A stretch of 64,000 nucleotides of DNA from Williamsia serinedens (GCF_024171725.1 NZ_JAMTCG010000002.1:496001-560000), one strand, 5' to 3'. Shown: positions 43,539 to 52,476, numbered from the stretch's first letter. The notes: generated from the sequence alone by a model not told the origin. Program-made: numbers and translations.

Positions 43539-44612
43539 TCAGGCGCTGTGCGACAGCGGTAGTCCCGACGCCGCCTGCCGCACGGCGGTGATCTCTGCCC
43601 CGACGGCCACCGCGATCTCGGCGGGCGTCTGCGCGCCGATGTCGAGGCCGATCGGGCTGCGCAGTGTCGCCAGCTGCGGCGCGGTGACCCCGCGAGCCCG
43701 CAGTCGGCGGACGCGATCGTCGTGCACCCGGCGGGAGCCGATGGCCCCGACGTAGCCGAGGTCGGCGTGCAGGGCCACCTCCAGGAGGTCGATGTCCGTG
43801 CGCACGTCGTGGGTCAGCGAACAGACCGCCGTGCGCCGATCGACCCGGCCGGCGTCGATCTCCGCGGCGAGGTGGTCCGCCGGGGTCGCGACGACGACCT
43901 CGTCGGCCTCCGGGAAGCGACGCTGCGTCGCGAACTCGGCACGGTGATCGCACACCGTGACCCGGAAACCGAGGAGCGTGGCCTGCCGTGTGACGGCCGC
44001 GGCGACCGCAGCCCCGCCGTAGACCAGCATCCGCGGACGAGGCGGATGGACGTCGACGAACACCGACACGGCGTCGGTGAGATCGATTGCGGTGCTGCGG
44101 CCGGCGTCGAGGACCCGCTTCGCCTTGTCGCGGAGGGCTCGATCGAGCTCGGTCGACCCGAGCGACCCCAGCAGGTCCGCCGATCGCACCACGACGGTCT
44201 CGCCCAGGCGCGCGGTGTCGGGATGAGCGACGACGGTGGCGGCCGCGACAGGGCGGTCCGCGGCGCGATCGGCGACAACCGTCTCGAGGTGCGGAGTGCG
44301 GTCGCGGGAGACCGCGCTCACCAGGACGTCGATGGTTCCGCCGCAGGGCAGGCCGACGGCGAGCACGTCCTCGGCGAGTCCGTAGCGACGCACCGATGCG
44401 GGCGCGCCGTCGAGGACGTCACGGAGGCAGGCGAGCACGTCGGCCTCGACGCAGCCACCGGACACCGATCCGCTCACCGACCCGTCGGGCAGCAGCGCCA
44501 TCGTCGTCCCCGGCGGACACGGCGTCCGGCCGGAGGTGCGCACGACGGTCGCGACAGCGATCTCGGCGCCGGCGCGCCAGTCGGCGAGCATGTCGGCCGT
44601 CACGTCGGACAT
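43539..44612 (-). CDS. xdhC: XdhC/CoxI-family xanthine dehydrogenase accessory protein (357 aa)
   Basis: XdhC-CoxI N-domain: VATVVRTSGRTPCPPGTTMALL, SGSVSGGCVEADV, VGLPCGGTIDVLV. The C-terminal Rossmann domain has MLVYGGAAVAAAVTRQATLLGFRVTVCD and LGYVGAIGSRRVH. Its known role is to bind the sulfurated molybdenum cofactor and insert it into xanthine dehydrogenase. It lies next to the purine operon but on a separate transcript. Confidence 0.92.
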   Translation of the reverse strand: MSDVTADMLADWRAGAEIAVATVVRTSGRTPCPPGTTMALLPDGSVSGSVSGGCVEADVLACLRDVLDGAPASVRRYGLAEDVLAVGLPCGGTIDVLVSAVSRDRTPHLETVVADRAADRPVAAATVVAHPDTARLGETVVVRSADLLGSLGSTELDRALRDKAKRVLDAGRSTAIDLTDAVSVFVDVHPPRPRMLVYGGAAVAAAVTRQATLLGFRVTVCDHRAEFATQRRFPEADEVVVATPADHLAAEIDAGRVDRRTAVCSLTHDVRTDIDLLEVALHADLGYVGAIGSRRVHDDRVRRLRARGVTAPQLATLRSPIGLDIGAQTPAEIAVAVGAEITAVRQAASGLPLSHSA

Positions 44613-44657
44613 GGGTCTCCTCTCGGCCGGATGAGCCGCACACTAATGCCCTGAACG

Positions 44658-44689
44658 CGATCTTGACGCCCGGGGCGACGATCTTGACG
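44658..44689. repeat. 21-bp-spaced direct repeat upstream of XdhC
   Basis: CGATCTTGACG occurs at 44658-44668 and 44679-44689, exactly two helical turns apart, in the 123-bp gap between divergent XdhC and the unknown gene at 44736. It may be a regulator site or carry -35 elements (TTGACG). Confidence 0.4.
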
Positions 44690-44735
44690 GGTTGCCCCCT
44701 ACCCGTGCCGCGCGTCGGCGAGCACGCTCGGATGC

Positions 44736-45263
44736 ATGGCCGCACCCGTCGACACCACCACCGTCCCGCTCACCGAGATCGCGTCTGTCCACGCCGATCC
44801 CGACGTCGAGTCGTTCGTCCGCATCGATTCGCCGGTGCACTACCGGCTGCGTCCGACGACGCCGGGGCGACTCGCGTCCGCGACGTGGGACCGCTCGCAC
44901 AACCCGCCCCGAGCGACGTCCGGTCACATCGTTCTCGACTACCCCGTCACCGACGGGATCGTCGTCGTCGAGGGGCTGTACGCCGTCACCGACGGCATGC
45001 GCTCGGCGATCGAGGCGGCCGGACTCACCGGGGTGGAGTTCGGTCCCGTCGCGGTCACCCGCGCCCCGCACATGGTCGACATGCGTGAGCTGCCCCGGCT
45101 GCACACCCTGGTACTGACCGGGCGGGCCTGCCGCGACGACGTCGCGCCGTGGCGGTGCGAGTCCCTCGCCCTGTCGCTGCGGGCCGCCCGCACCGTGTGG
45201 GGCGTCGACGCCGCGCTCCTCCCGCGCACCACGGTTCTCGACGTGATCGGTCTGCCGGACTAG
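44736..45263 (+). CDS. Protein of unknown function (175 aa)
   Basis: Not recognised. No signal or membrane helix. The middle reads VVEGLYAVTDGMRSAIEAAGLTGVEFGPV and RELPRLHTLVLTGRACRDD; the compact alpha/beta pattern resembles small immunity- or DUF-type proteins but nothing specific. Third-position GC and ATG context match neighbours. Its stop codon overlaps the convergent next gene by 4 bp. Confidence 0.65.
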   Translation: MAAPVDTTTVPLTEIASVHADPDVESFVRIDSPVHYRLRPTTPGRLASATWDRSHNPPRATSGHIVLDYPVTDGIVVVEGLYAVTDGMRSAIEAAGLTGVEFGPVAVTRAPHMVDMRELPRLHTLVLTGRACRDDVAPWRCESLALSLRAARTVWGVDAALLPRTTVLDVIGLPD

Positions 45264-46102
45264 ATGCCCGTCGAGCGCTGCTCCTCCAGCGATCGGAGTG
45301 TGCGCCGCGTCTGCACGGCCATGTCGGAGCGGAACAGCGAGAGCCGCGCCGCAGCGACGGCGTCGGCGATGTCGCCCGGCACGTCGAGCAGTTCCGACAG
45401 GGCTGCGCGGGCTGCGGGTTCGCTCTCGGCAGTGCGAATCACGAACATCACTTCGTCGGCGCGTTCCTGCGCCGCGACCATCGCGCGCGTGAATGCAATC
45501 TGCTCGTCGAGATCGGGAGTGTTCTGAGGGGGACGGCCGCGCCGGCCGAGAGGCTCACCGACCGGTCCGTCCCACGCGAAGAACGACTTCCCCGACGACG
45601 CCGATACGTCGAGGTGTTCGAGGTCGAGGAGCGCGCGTCCGTCGTCGTTCGCAACGCGCGACAGGACCCCGGTCGCGTCGTCGAACGCGACGTGGATCGT
45701 CCCCTGACCCGGCGCGGCGAGCGGCACCGACCACGCCGGGCGTCCCGCGACCTCGACGCCCTGCGCGTTGCCGATGGGCGCCACGTCTTGGCTCAACTTC
45801 CGCAGCAGGGAGTCGGCGCCGAGGAGGTCGAGTGGCGTGAAGTGGGTGCCCAGGATCGGTACCCGGATGTCGCCGTCCATCAGGCGCATCTCGCCGTCGA
45901 TGCGGATCACGGTCCGTTCGGGACCGGCGACGTAGATGGTCTGACCGTCGCGGTCGATGCGCCAGCGACCGCCGGGGGCGTGGGCGAAGTCGTACCGGAC
46001 AGTCTCGTCGGGTGATTCGGTGACGACGAGCGTTCCCGACACGCTCACCGCCTCGGCGGCGGCGTTCCGTCCGACCAGTTCGACCCACGACGGTGACGGC
46101 AT
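45260..46102 (-). CDS. LolA-like protein with GyrA-like helical tail (280 aa)
   Basis: The N-terminal about 165 residues are beta-rich with YDFAHAPGGRWRIDRDGQTIY and GRPAWSVPLAA, resembling the LolA/LppX fold but without a signal peptide. The C-terminal about 75 residues (TRAMVAAQERADEVMFVIRTAES, ARAALSELLDV, VAAARLSLF) resemble the coiled-coil/tower edge of DNA gyrase subunit A (IRASE..ARAGLIELLDI..QAILDMQLRRL in mycobacterial GyrA, from memory). Function unknown. Confidence 0.7.
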   Translation of the reverse strand: MPSPSWVELVGRNAAAEAVSVSGTLVVTESPDETVRYDFAHAPGGRWRIDRDGQTIYVAGPERTVIRIDGEMRLMDGDIRVPILGTHFTPLDLLGADSLLRKLSQDVAPIGNAQGVEVAGRPAWSVPLAAPGQGTIHVAFDDATGVLSRVANDDGRALLDLEHLDVSASSGKSFFAWDGPVGEPLGRRGRPPQNTPDLDEQIAFTRAMVAAQERADEVMFVIRTAESEPAARAALSELLDVPGDIADAVAAARLSLFRSDMAVQTRRTLRSLEEQRSTGI

Positions 46103-46111
46103 GGCCGCAGA

Positions 46112-46672
46112 CTATCCGCGACCTCTGACGGTCCACCGCGGATCGCGTCCCGCGGTGGCGACGACGCGATCGAGGCGATCGGCGTCGGCGGGGAGGGGGC
46201 CGCGCGGGCCGAACGGACCGTCGTCGCCGGTGTCGGACGAGAAGCGGACGAAGAACTGCTCGACATGCGCGAGGACGTCATCCGACGGGGCGAATGCCTG
46301 ACCGGTCGCGCGCGCGAGATCCCAGGCGTGGATCGTCAACTCCTCGACCGCGACGATCGCGTTGTCGGCCGCGTCCATCTCGATGCCGCCCGCAGAGGTC
46401 CGGCCCGCCCAGGCCGACGGCTGCGACCACGCCCGCGCGAGGTCGTCCAGGGCTGCGGGGATCACGGTCCGCCAGTTCTCGACGAGACCGTCCGGCGGGT
46501 CGAGCGGACCCTTGCGGGCGTTCGTGGTGAACACGTCGACGAACTGATGGACGTGTGCGAGCAGGTCGCGCACCGCCCAGTCGTCGCACGGCGTCGGGCC
46601 GTCCAGTCCCCCGGTGTCCACGCCGCGCACCAGCCGCGACATCTCGGTGGTGGCGGGCTCGAGATCGAACAT
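46112..46672 (-). CDS. TIGR03086-type DinB-fold metal-binding protein (186 aa)
   Basis: Maleylpyruvate isomerase N-terminal/DinB-fold protein of TIGR03086: GPTPCDDWAVRDLLAHVHQF and VEELTIHAWDLARATGQ carry the histidine pattern for a metal site. Members include mycothiol-dependent enzymes. Substrate unknown. GGAAGG lies upstream of ATG 46672. Confidence 0.87.
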   Translation of the reverse strand: MFDLEPATTEMSRLVRGVDTGGLDGPTPCDDWAVRDLLAHVHQFVDVFTTNARKGPLDPPDGLVENWRTVIPAALDDLARAWSQPSAWAGRTSAGGIEMDAADNAIVAVEELTIHAWDLARATGQAFAPSDDVLAHVEQFFVRFSSDTGDDGPFGPRGPLPADADRLDRVVATAGRDPRWTVRGRG

Positions 46673-46784
46673 GACATGCCTTCCGTCGGGGTCACCCGTT
46701 CTGACCCGCGCACGGCCGGGAACTCATCGCCGGTGCCGCGATCGTCGTACTCTCCCCTCACCCGAGACGGTGGGGGAGGTGGCG

Positions 46785-48536
46785 GTGGTGCGGCAGCCCG
46801 GTGTGATCGTGTGCGGCCACGCGGGTGTCGCCGTGCCCATCACCGACCACCTCCTCGCCGCGGGCGCACCCGTGACCGTCGTGGTGCGCACCGCGGACGC
46901 TGCCGCCCGGGCCACGCGCGATGGGGTGGGTGTCGTCGTGTGCGCCGGCCCCCTCGGCGAAGCGCTGATCGCGGCCGGCCTCGAGACGGCGGACGCCGTC
47001 GTGTGCGTCGAGGACGGCGAGATGGCTAATCTCGAGACCGCGCTGGTCGCACGCCGCCTGCGCCCCGACGTCCGGATCGTCACCCGGCTCGCGAACGCGA
47101 CCGTCGGGGGAGCGTTGGCCGCCACCGACGACGGACACCACGACACCGTCCTCGACGTCGCCGACCTCGCTGCCCCGTCGGTCGTGGAGGCATGCCTGGG
47201 CATCACCACGCACCGCATCACCGCTGCCGGCATCGACGTCGTCGCGGCCACGGTCCCGGTCGGACGGGACGGGACGCTGCGGGAGATCTTCGGCGACCTC
47301 GCCCCCCTCGCGGTGACCGCCCACGACGGCGAGATGGTCGCGTGCCCGGGCCGCGACCACCGCGTCGCGGCGGGCGACGTCGCGACGATGCTCGGCACCG
47401 CCGACGAGTTCGCGGCGCACGGACTGACGATCGACGAGGTGTCCGAGGAGGGCGCCCGCCCCCGACCACCCGGGATGGTGCGCCGCGCGCGGGCCGCAGT
47501 GCGCTCCTTCGTGCGGGACGCCAACCCGAACTTCTTCCGGATGCTGCTCGTCCTCGTCGCGCTGTTGGTGGTGTCGACAACGGTGCTGCGGCTGTTCTAC
47601 CGCAAGCCCGGGATGAGCGTGCTCGACGCCGTGTACTTCAGCACGGAGACCATCGCGACGGTCGGCTACGGCGACTTCACCTTCTCCGATCAGGCTGTCG
47701 CGCTGCGCATTTTCTCGATCGTGCTGATGTTCCTCGGGCTCACGACGACCGCGATGGTCATGGCGTTCCTCGCCGAACTGCTCATCTCCCGACGCATCGC
47801 GGAGGCGGCCGGTCGGCGTCGGGCACGGTTCATGACCGGCCATGTCGTCGTGATCGGGTTGGGCGCGTTCGGGATCCGCGTCGCACGGGACATCGCCGCG
47901 CGCGGGAGAGAGGTGGTGATCGTCGAACGGTCGGTCGACAACCGGTTCCTGTCGGCGGCGTCGGCGTCCTCGATCCCCGTGGTCATCGGGGACGCGACGT
48001 TGGCCTCCACGCTCGCCGACGCGCGTGTGCACACCGCCGGCGCGGTCGCGGTGCTCACCAGCGACGACATGGTGAACATCGAGACCGGCATCGCGGTGCG
48101 GGGTGCGCTGGGGGACGCCTGGGCGACCAGGGTTGACCGGCGCGGTGTGCCGGTGGTGCTGCGTGTCTTCGACCGCGCGATGGGTGACGCCGTCGCCGAC
48201 CGGTTCGGCTTCCGGAACGTGCGGTCGACGACGGAGCTCGCGGTGCCGTGGTTCGTCGGCGCGGCCCTCGGCCTGCAGGTGCTGAGCACCTTCACGGTGC
48301 AGTCGATGAGCTTCGTCGTGGGCCGGCTGCGGGTCGCGCCCGACGGAGGACTGGTCGGCGTCGCGATGCAGGAGCTGTCGGCGCACACCCGCGTGATCGC
48401 GATCCGACGCCACGACAGCGGTGACCTCGAGTACCCACCCCGACGCGGCACCTCATTCGCCGCCGGCGACGAGGCCTACGTCGTCGGACCGCACGAGGAG
48501 CTGCTGGCGGTGCTCGAGCACCAGCGGGTGGGTTGA
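46785..48536 (+). CDS. RCK-gated two-helix potassium channel-like protein (583 aa)
   Basis: Order: N-terminal TrkA-N/RCK domain (1-150; GVIVCGHAGVAVPITDHLL), a linker, a two-helix pore (about 255-340) with selectivity filter TIATVGYGDFTF, and a second RCK domain (VVVIGLGAFGIRVARDIAARG) plus a TrkA-C-like end (about 500-575). TVGYGD indicates K+ selectivity. Several in-frame GTGs (46770, 46779, 46785, 46788) compete; 46785 has GGGGGAGG six nt upstream. TACTCT at 46748-46753 is a possible -10. Confidence 0.88.
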   Translation: MVRQPGVIVCGHAGVAVPITDHLLAAGAPVTVVVRTADAAARATRDGVGVVVCAGPLGEALIAAGLETADAVVCVEDGEMANLETALVARRLRPDVRIVTRLANATVGGALAATDDGHHDTVLDVADLAAPSVVEACLGITTHRITAAGIDVVAATVPVGRDGTLREIFGDLAPLAVTAHDGEMVACPGRDHRVAAGDVATMLGTADEFAAHGLTIDEVSEEGARPRPPGMVRRARAAVRSFVRDANPNFFRMLLVLVALLVVSTTVLRLFYRKPGMSVLDAVYFSTETIATVGYGDFTFSDQAVALRIFSIVLMFLGLTTTAMVMAFLAELLISRRIAEAAGRRRARFMTGHVVVIGLGAFGIRVARDIAARGREVVIVERSVDNRFLSAASASSIPVVIGDATLASTLADARVHTAGAVAVLTSDDMVNIETGIAVRGALGDAWATRVDRRGVPVVLRVFDRAMGDAVADRFGFRNVRSTTELAVPWFVGAALGLQVLSTFTVQSMSFVVGRLRVAPDGGLVGVAMQELSAHTRVIAIRRHDSGDLEYPPRRGTSFAAGDEAYVVGPHEELLAVLEHQRVG

Positions 48537-48575
48537 GGGGGCCGCCGCGCCCGCCGCGGATGGTTCGATGGTCAG

Positions 48576-49826
48576 GTGAGCGGAATCGACGTCGACGTGG
48601 TCGTGGTGGGCGCGGGACTCGCCGGGCTGCGCTGTGCCGGTGCGTTGCGTCGACGGGGGTTGGACGTGCTCGTCCTGGAGCGGTCCGACGCCCCGGGAGG
48701 ACGGGTCCGCACGGACATGATCGACGGGTTCCGATGCGATCGCGGATTCCAGTTGATCAACCCCTCCTACCCGGCGATACAGCGTCACGTCGACCTCGAC
48801 GCGCTGGACCTCCAGGTCGCCGGGCGCGGTGTCCGTGTGGTCGACGCCGACGGGGGCGTCCACACCCTCGCCGACCCGTTCCGTCACCCGGACCTCGCGG
48901 CCGCCACCGTCACGTCGGCGGCGTCGCTGCGATTGCTGCGCCCGAAGGCGGTCGTCGGGGCGGTGCGATGGGCTCTGCCCGCGATGGGTCCCGTCCGGCG
49001 TCTGCAGGCACGACCCGACGCTGCGGTGGGGGACGACTGGGACCGCTACGGCGTCGACGGCCCCCTGCGGGACTCGGTGCTCCTGCCGTTCCTCAGCGGA
49101 GTTCTCGCCGACGCGGACGGGGCGACGTCGGATCGCTACGTGCGGTTGGTTCTCCGCAGCTTCCTCCGCGCGACGCCCGGTGTGCCCGCGGACGGTATGC
49201 AGGCGCTGCCCGACCAGCTGGCGGCGTCGTCGGACGCGACGCTGCGCTACGGGGTGGAGGTCGAGGGGATCGACGAGGCGGGGTCGTCGGTCACGGTGCG
49301 AACCGGGGACGGGCAGTCGACGGTCGCGCGTGCCGTCGTCGTCGCGGGTGACGCCGTCGACGCCGCGCAGCTGACCGGCGTCGACACCTCGCCGATGCGA
49401 GGTCTGGCGACGTGGTGGTTCGCCGCCGACCCGGGGTTGTCGGACCCGTTCCTGCGCGTGTCCGGTTCCGGTGGGCCGCTGGCGAACACGGCCGTCATGA
49501 GCGCCATCGCACCGGGCTACGCACCGGCCGATCGATCCCTGGTGCAGGCGAGCGCCGTGCTCGGGGACTCCGATCCCGTCGACGAGAGCGTGGTGCGATC
49601 CGAACTCGCCCGTCTGTGGCAGACGTCGACGACAGGCTGGGAACTGCTGACACGCAACGTGATCCGTCGGGCCCTGCCTTCACAGGCGCCGGGACTGCCC
49701 GTCCGTCGGCCGGTGCGCGTCGGGGAGCGCACGGTGTTCGCCGGCGACCACCGCGACACCCCGTCACTGCAGGGCGCGATGGTCTCCGGGTCGCGTGCGG
49801 CACGTGCGGTCGTCGGGCTGCTCTAG
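48576..49826 (+). CDS. FAD-dependent amine oxidase/desaturase-like oxidoreductase (416 aa)
   Basis: FAD motif VVVVGAGLAGLRCAGALRRRGLDVLVLERSDAPGGRVRTD (GxGxxG and the RSD-GGR loop) at the N-terminus and VGERTVFAGDHRDTPSLQGAMVSG at the C-terminus define the protoporphyrinogen-oxidase/phytoene-desaturase-like superfamily. Substrate unknown. Starts at GTG 48576, 39 bp after the K+ channel. Confidence 0.87.
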   Translation: MSGIDVDVVVVGAGLAGLRCAGALRRRGLDVLVLERSDAPGGRVRTDMIDGFRCDRGFQLINPSYPAIQRHVDLDALDLQVAGRGVRVVDADGGVHTLADPFRHPDLAAATVTSAASLRLLRPKAVVGAVRWALPAMGPVRRLQARPDAAVGDDWDRYGVDGPLRDSVLLPFLSGVLADADGATSDRYVRLVLRSFLRATPGVPADGMQALPDQLAASSDATLRYGVEVEGIDEAGSSVTVRTGDGQSTVARAVVVAGDAVDAAQLTGVDTSPMRGLATWWFAADPGLSDPFLRVSGSGGPLANTAVMSAIAPGYAPADRSLVQASAVLGDSDPVDESVVRSELARLWQTSTTGWELLTRNVIRRALPSQAPGLPVRRPVRVGERTVFAGDHRDTPSLQGAMVSGSRAARAVVGLL

Positions 49827-49945
49827 CTCGCCGAGCGTGCACCAGATCCCGCCGAGCGTGCGGTAGATCCCGCCGAGCGTGCGGAACCCGAACTTGCACG
49901 TGAATCGAGTGCACAGTGGACGAGATCTGATGCACGCTCGGCGAG
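49827..49945. repeat. 119-bp inverted-repeat element with 21-bp tandem repeats
   Basis: Left arm 49827-49848 and right arm 49924-49945 are 22-bp inverted repeats with one mismatch. Three CCGAGCGTGC-starting copies lie at 49831, 49852 and 49873 with a 21-bp period. It fills the gap between two convergent genes. It may be a dispersed palindromic element that also acts as terminator. Confidence 0.6.
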
Positions 49946-49967
49946 TTGGGCCCCGGGCGTCGTCGCG

Positions 49968-50822
49968 TCAGCGGACGGAGTCGATCCGTTCCGCCACGAG
50001 CTCGGCGACGAGTGCGGGATGGGTCTCGGGCAACCAGTGGCCACCATCCTCGACGACCTCGAAACGGTACTTGCCGAGAACATGTGCCGCGGTCCCGATC
50101 GCCCCGGTCCGGGTGAGGAACGAGTCGCGCGCACCCCAGATGAAGGTCGTGGGCACGGTGACGTCCCCGGCGGCGCCACCGAGTCCGAACGGCATCCCGC
50201 GGTACCAGTTCATCCCGCCGGTGAGAGCCTCGGTCTCGACCACCCGCTCGCGCACGATGGCCAGGCTCTCGTCGTCGAGACCACTGCGTCGCAGCGACGC
50301 CTCGAGGCGCGGCCGCACGGCGCGCACGCCGCGCTCGGGGACGACGGGCAGCTGGATCGCCGCCATGTACCAGGACCGCAGTGCCTGCGACGACGTGCCG
50401 AGTGCCGTGAGGAACGCGGCGGGGTGCGGCACCGACAACGCCGTGTAGGTCTGCAGCAGCTCGGGTCGCCGACTGGCGGTGGCCCATCCCGCGATCGCAC
50501 CCCAGTCGTGACCGACGAGGTGGACGGGTCCGCCGATCCTGTCGACGAGTGCGGCCACGTCCGAGACGAGCTCGGGGATCGCGTACGCCCGACGACCGCG
50601 CGGCCGGGCCCCGGGGCTGTAACCACGCTGGTCAGGGGCGATGGTGCGGATCCCGCGCCCGGCCAGGTCGGCCGCGACCCGCCGCCACGACTCCTTCGTC
50701 TGCGGGAAGCCGTGCAGGGCGACGACCACCGCGCCGTCGGCGCCGGGGCTGTCGAGTGGACCGGTGTCCACGACGTCGAATGTCAGGTCGCCGTTGCGGA
50801 ACTCGGTGATGCGATCGGTCAT
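49968..50822 (-). CDS. Epoxide-hydrolase-like alpha/beta hydrolase (284 aa)
   Basis: Alpha/beta-hydrolase: VVALHGFPQTKESW (oxyanion HGFP), VHLVGHDWGAIAGW (nucleophile Asp in GHDWG), and a late GGHWLPETHPALVAELV with the catalytic His. The GHDWG elbow with Asp nucleophile points to an epoxide hydrolase or haloalkane dehalogenase. ATG 50822 overlaps the previous gene's stop by 4 nt; last of a four-gene overlapping string. Confidence 0.88.
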   Translation of the reverse strand: MTDRITEFRNGDLTFDVVDTGPLDSPGADGAVVVALHGFPQTKESWRRVAADLAGRGIRTIAPDQRGYSPGARPRGRRAYAIPELVSDVAALVDRIGGPVHLVGHDWGAIAGWATASRRPELLQTYTALSVPHPAAFLTALGTSSQALRSWYMAAIQLPVVPERGVRAVRPRLEASLRRSGLDDESLAIVRERVVETEALTGGMNWYRGMPFGLGGAAGDVTVPTTFIWGARDSFLTRTGAIGTAAHVLGKYRFEVVEDGGHWLPETHPALVAELVAERIDSVR

Positions 50823-51709
50823 CCTGTCGCCTCCTGGACGATCCGGCACGACGCGTCGCGCCCCTCGGGTGTCGGTGTCAGCGGATAGGCGTGCACCGCG
50901 CCGGGTTGCTCGACGAGTTCCACCTGACCGCCGGCGGCCCGGATGTCGTCGACGAGGTGCAGTGCGTCGGGCAGGAAGATGTCCCGATCGCCGATGTAGA
51001 CCGTGGTGGGGGGCAGCCCTGCGACACGCCCGCGCAGGGGACTGACCCGCGGGTCGTCGGCGGACAGGTCGCCACGCCATGCGCGGCCCGCCTCGCGGAG
51101 TCCGGCCGGGACCAGCCAGGGGTCGCGACGTGCGATGGCCTCGACGTCGGGATCGGTCAGTGCGATGTCGAGCCATGGCGCGATGAGGGCAACGCGCCCC
51201 GGGTGGACGTTGTCGTCGACGAGGGTCTGCGTCAGACCCAGCGCGAGCCCTCCGCCCGCGGAATCACCTGCCACGGTGATGTTGTCGGGACCGATCTCAC
51301 GGGCGAGGCCGTCGAAAGCACGACGGACGAACGGGTACGCGTTGGCGGCGGTGTGGGCGGGTGCGAGGCCGTAAAGCGGTACGACAACCCGCGCCCCGGC
51401 GTCGGCGAGACGCTCGATCAGGCGCCAGTGGAAGCCCGTGATCGGCGCGATGTAGGCGCCACCGTGGAGGTAGAGCACCCCGCGGCCGGTCGGGTGCGCC
51501 GGTGCGACGGTCCAGCAGCGGAACCCGTCGACGGTCGCGTCGGACACGGTGTGAGACCTGCGCAGAGACGACGGAGGATCGGCCGGCGGCCCAGCGGACG
51601 CCATCCTGCGGCGCGCGTGCTCGGCGGTGCGCATCCGACGGCGGTAGCGGATCCGGACGACCAGGGCGGTCAGGTGCATCATCGGACTGGCCATGGCGAC
51701 CATCGTCAC
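50819..51709 (-). CDS. HSL-type alpha/beta hydrolase (296 aa)
   Basis: Hormone-sensitive-lipase type: GVLYLHGGAYIAPITGF (HGGAY oxyanion hole), TVAGDSAGGGLALGL (GDSAG nucleophile), VYIGDRDIFLPDA and PGAVHAYPL (Asp and His). The GTG start (51709) overlaps the SWIM stop by 4 nt; ATG 51694 is an alternative. Likely an esterase; substrate unknown. Confidence 0.88.
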   Translation of the reverse strand: MTMVAMASPMMHLTALVVRIRYRRRMRTAEHARRRMASAGPPADPPSSLRRSHTVSDATVDGFRCWTVAPAHPTGRGVLYLHGGAYIAPITGFHWRLIERLADAGARVVVPLYGLAPAHTAANAYPFVRRAFDGLAREIGPDNITVAGDSAGGGLALGLTQTLVDDNVHPGRVALIAPWLDIALTDPDVEAIARRDPWLVPAGLREAGRAWRGDLSADDPRVSPLRGRVAGLPPTTVYIGDRDIFLPDALHLVDDIRAAGGQVELVEQPGAVHAYPLTPTPEGRDASCRIVQEATG

Positions 51710-52476
51710 CCATGGCCGCGGACGCGAGCCACCAGCTCCGCCAACTCGTCGGTGACCTCCGCGACGTCGAGCGCGGCGACTCCCGAGGCGCGGAGCGCTC
51801 GGGCCAACCCGTCGGTGTCGAGCTCGGAGAGGACGTCGAAGTCCGGCGGTGTGGGGAGCGGTGGCAGCACGCCGACCGCGAACGGGTCGTCGGAGGGGCG
51901 GCGGGGAGGGGTGTCGTCCTGCGGAGGTGCGTCACCGGAGACCGGATCGGTGCGCATCCGGGTGAGCAACGTGGGCACGTCCGCCCCCATCATGGCCAAG
52001 GCGACGCCGGGGCTGTCGTCGATGCGGGCGGCGAGTTCGTAGGCGACGGCGAGCACGTGGATGCAGTGCGGCTCGTCGTCGGGGCACGAGCACTCGACGG
52101 TGAGATCGGCCGCCTCGGTGGGCAACACCATGGCCGCGAGGGTCGGCGGCTGCTCGCCGCGGGCGACGGCCAGCAGGTCGTCGGTGGCGTCCTGCGCCCG
52201 AAGCAACGACACGACGGTGTCGGGCTCGACGGTGCGGAACCGCAGTGCGGTCTCGAACGGGTCGAGCTGGCTGCCCTGGACCAGGGCGGTGACGAGGCCT
52301 GCTTGCAGGCGGAGGTCGTGAACCTGCCGTTCTCGGAAATAGCTGCGCGCCTTCGTCACCCGTCGGGTGTCCGACGGGCGGTCCGCGATGTCGAGCACAG
52401 CACGCGCCCATGGCGTGCGCCCGTATCCGCGGAGCGGGGTGTCACCCCGACGGGGTCGTCCGCCGCGGGGGCTCAT
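51706..52476 (-). CDS. SWIM zinc-finger protein (256 aa)
   Basis: SWIM motif VECSCPDDEPHCIHVLAVAYEL (C-x-C-x(n)-C-x-H) at about residues 127-148 is a Zn-binding module often paired with SNF2 helicases. The C-terminal half is Pro/Asp-rich. ATG 52476 overlaps the helicase stop by 4 nt. It probably works with the helicase on nucleic acid or protein complexes. Confidence 0.87.
   Translation of the reverse strand: MSPRGGRPRRGDTPLRGYGRTPWARAVLDIADRPSDTRRVTKARSYFRERQVHDLRLQAGLVTALVQGSQLDPFETALRFRTVEPDTVVSLLRAQDATDDLLAVARGEQPPTLAAMVLPTEAADLTVECSCPDDEPHCIHVLAVAYELAARIDDSPGVALAMMGADVPTLLTRMRTDPVSGDAPPQDDTPPRRPSDDPFAVGVLPPLPTPPDFDVLSELDTDGLARALRASGVAALDVAEVTDELAELVARVRGHG

Noticed and set aside
49831-49893. 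Possible CRISPR-like array from 21-bp tandem units
   Set aside because: Only three imperfect units with no distinct spacers or cas genes; part of an inverted-repeat element.
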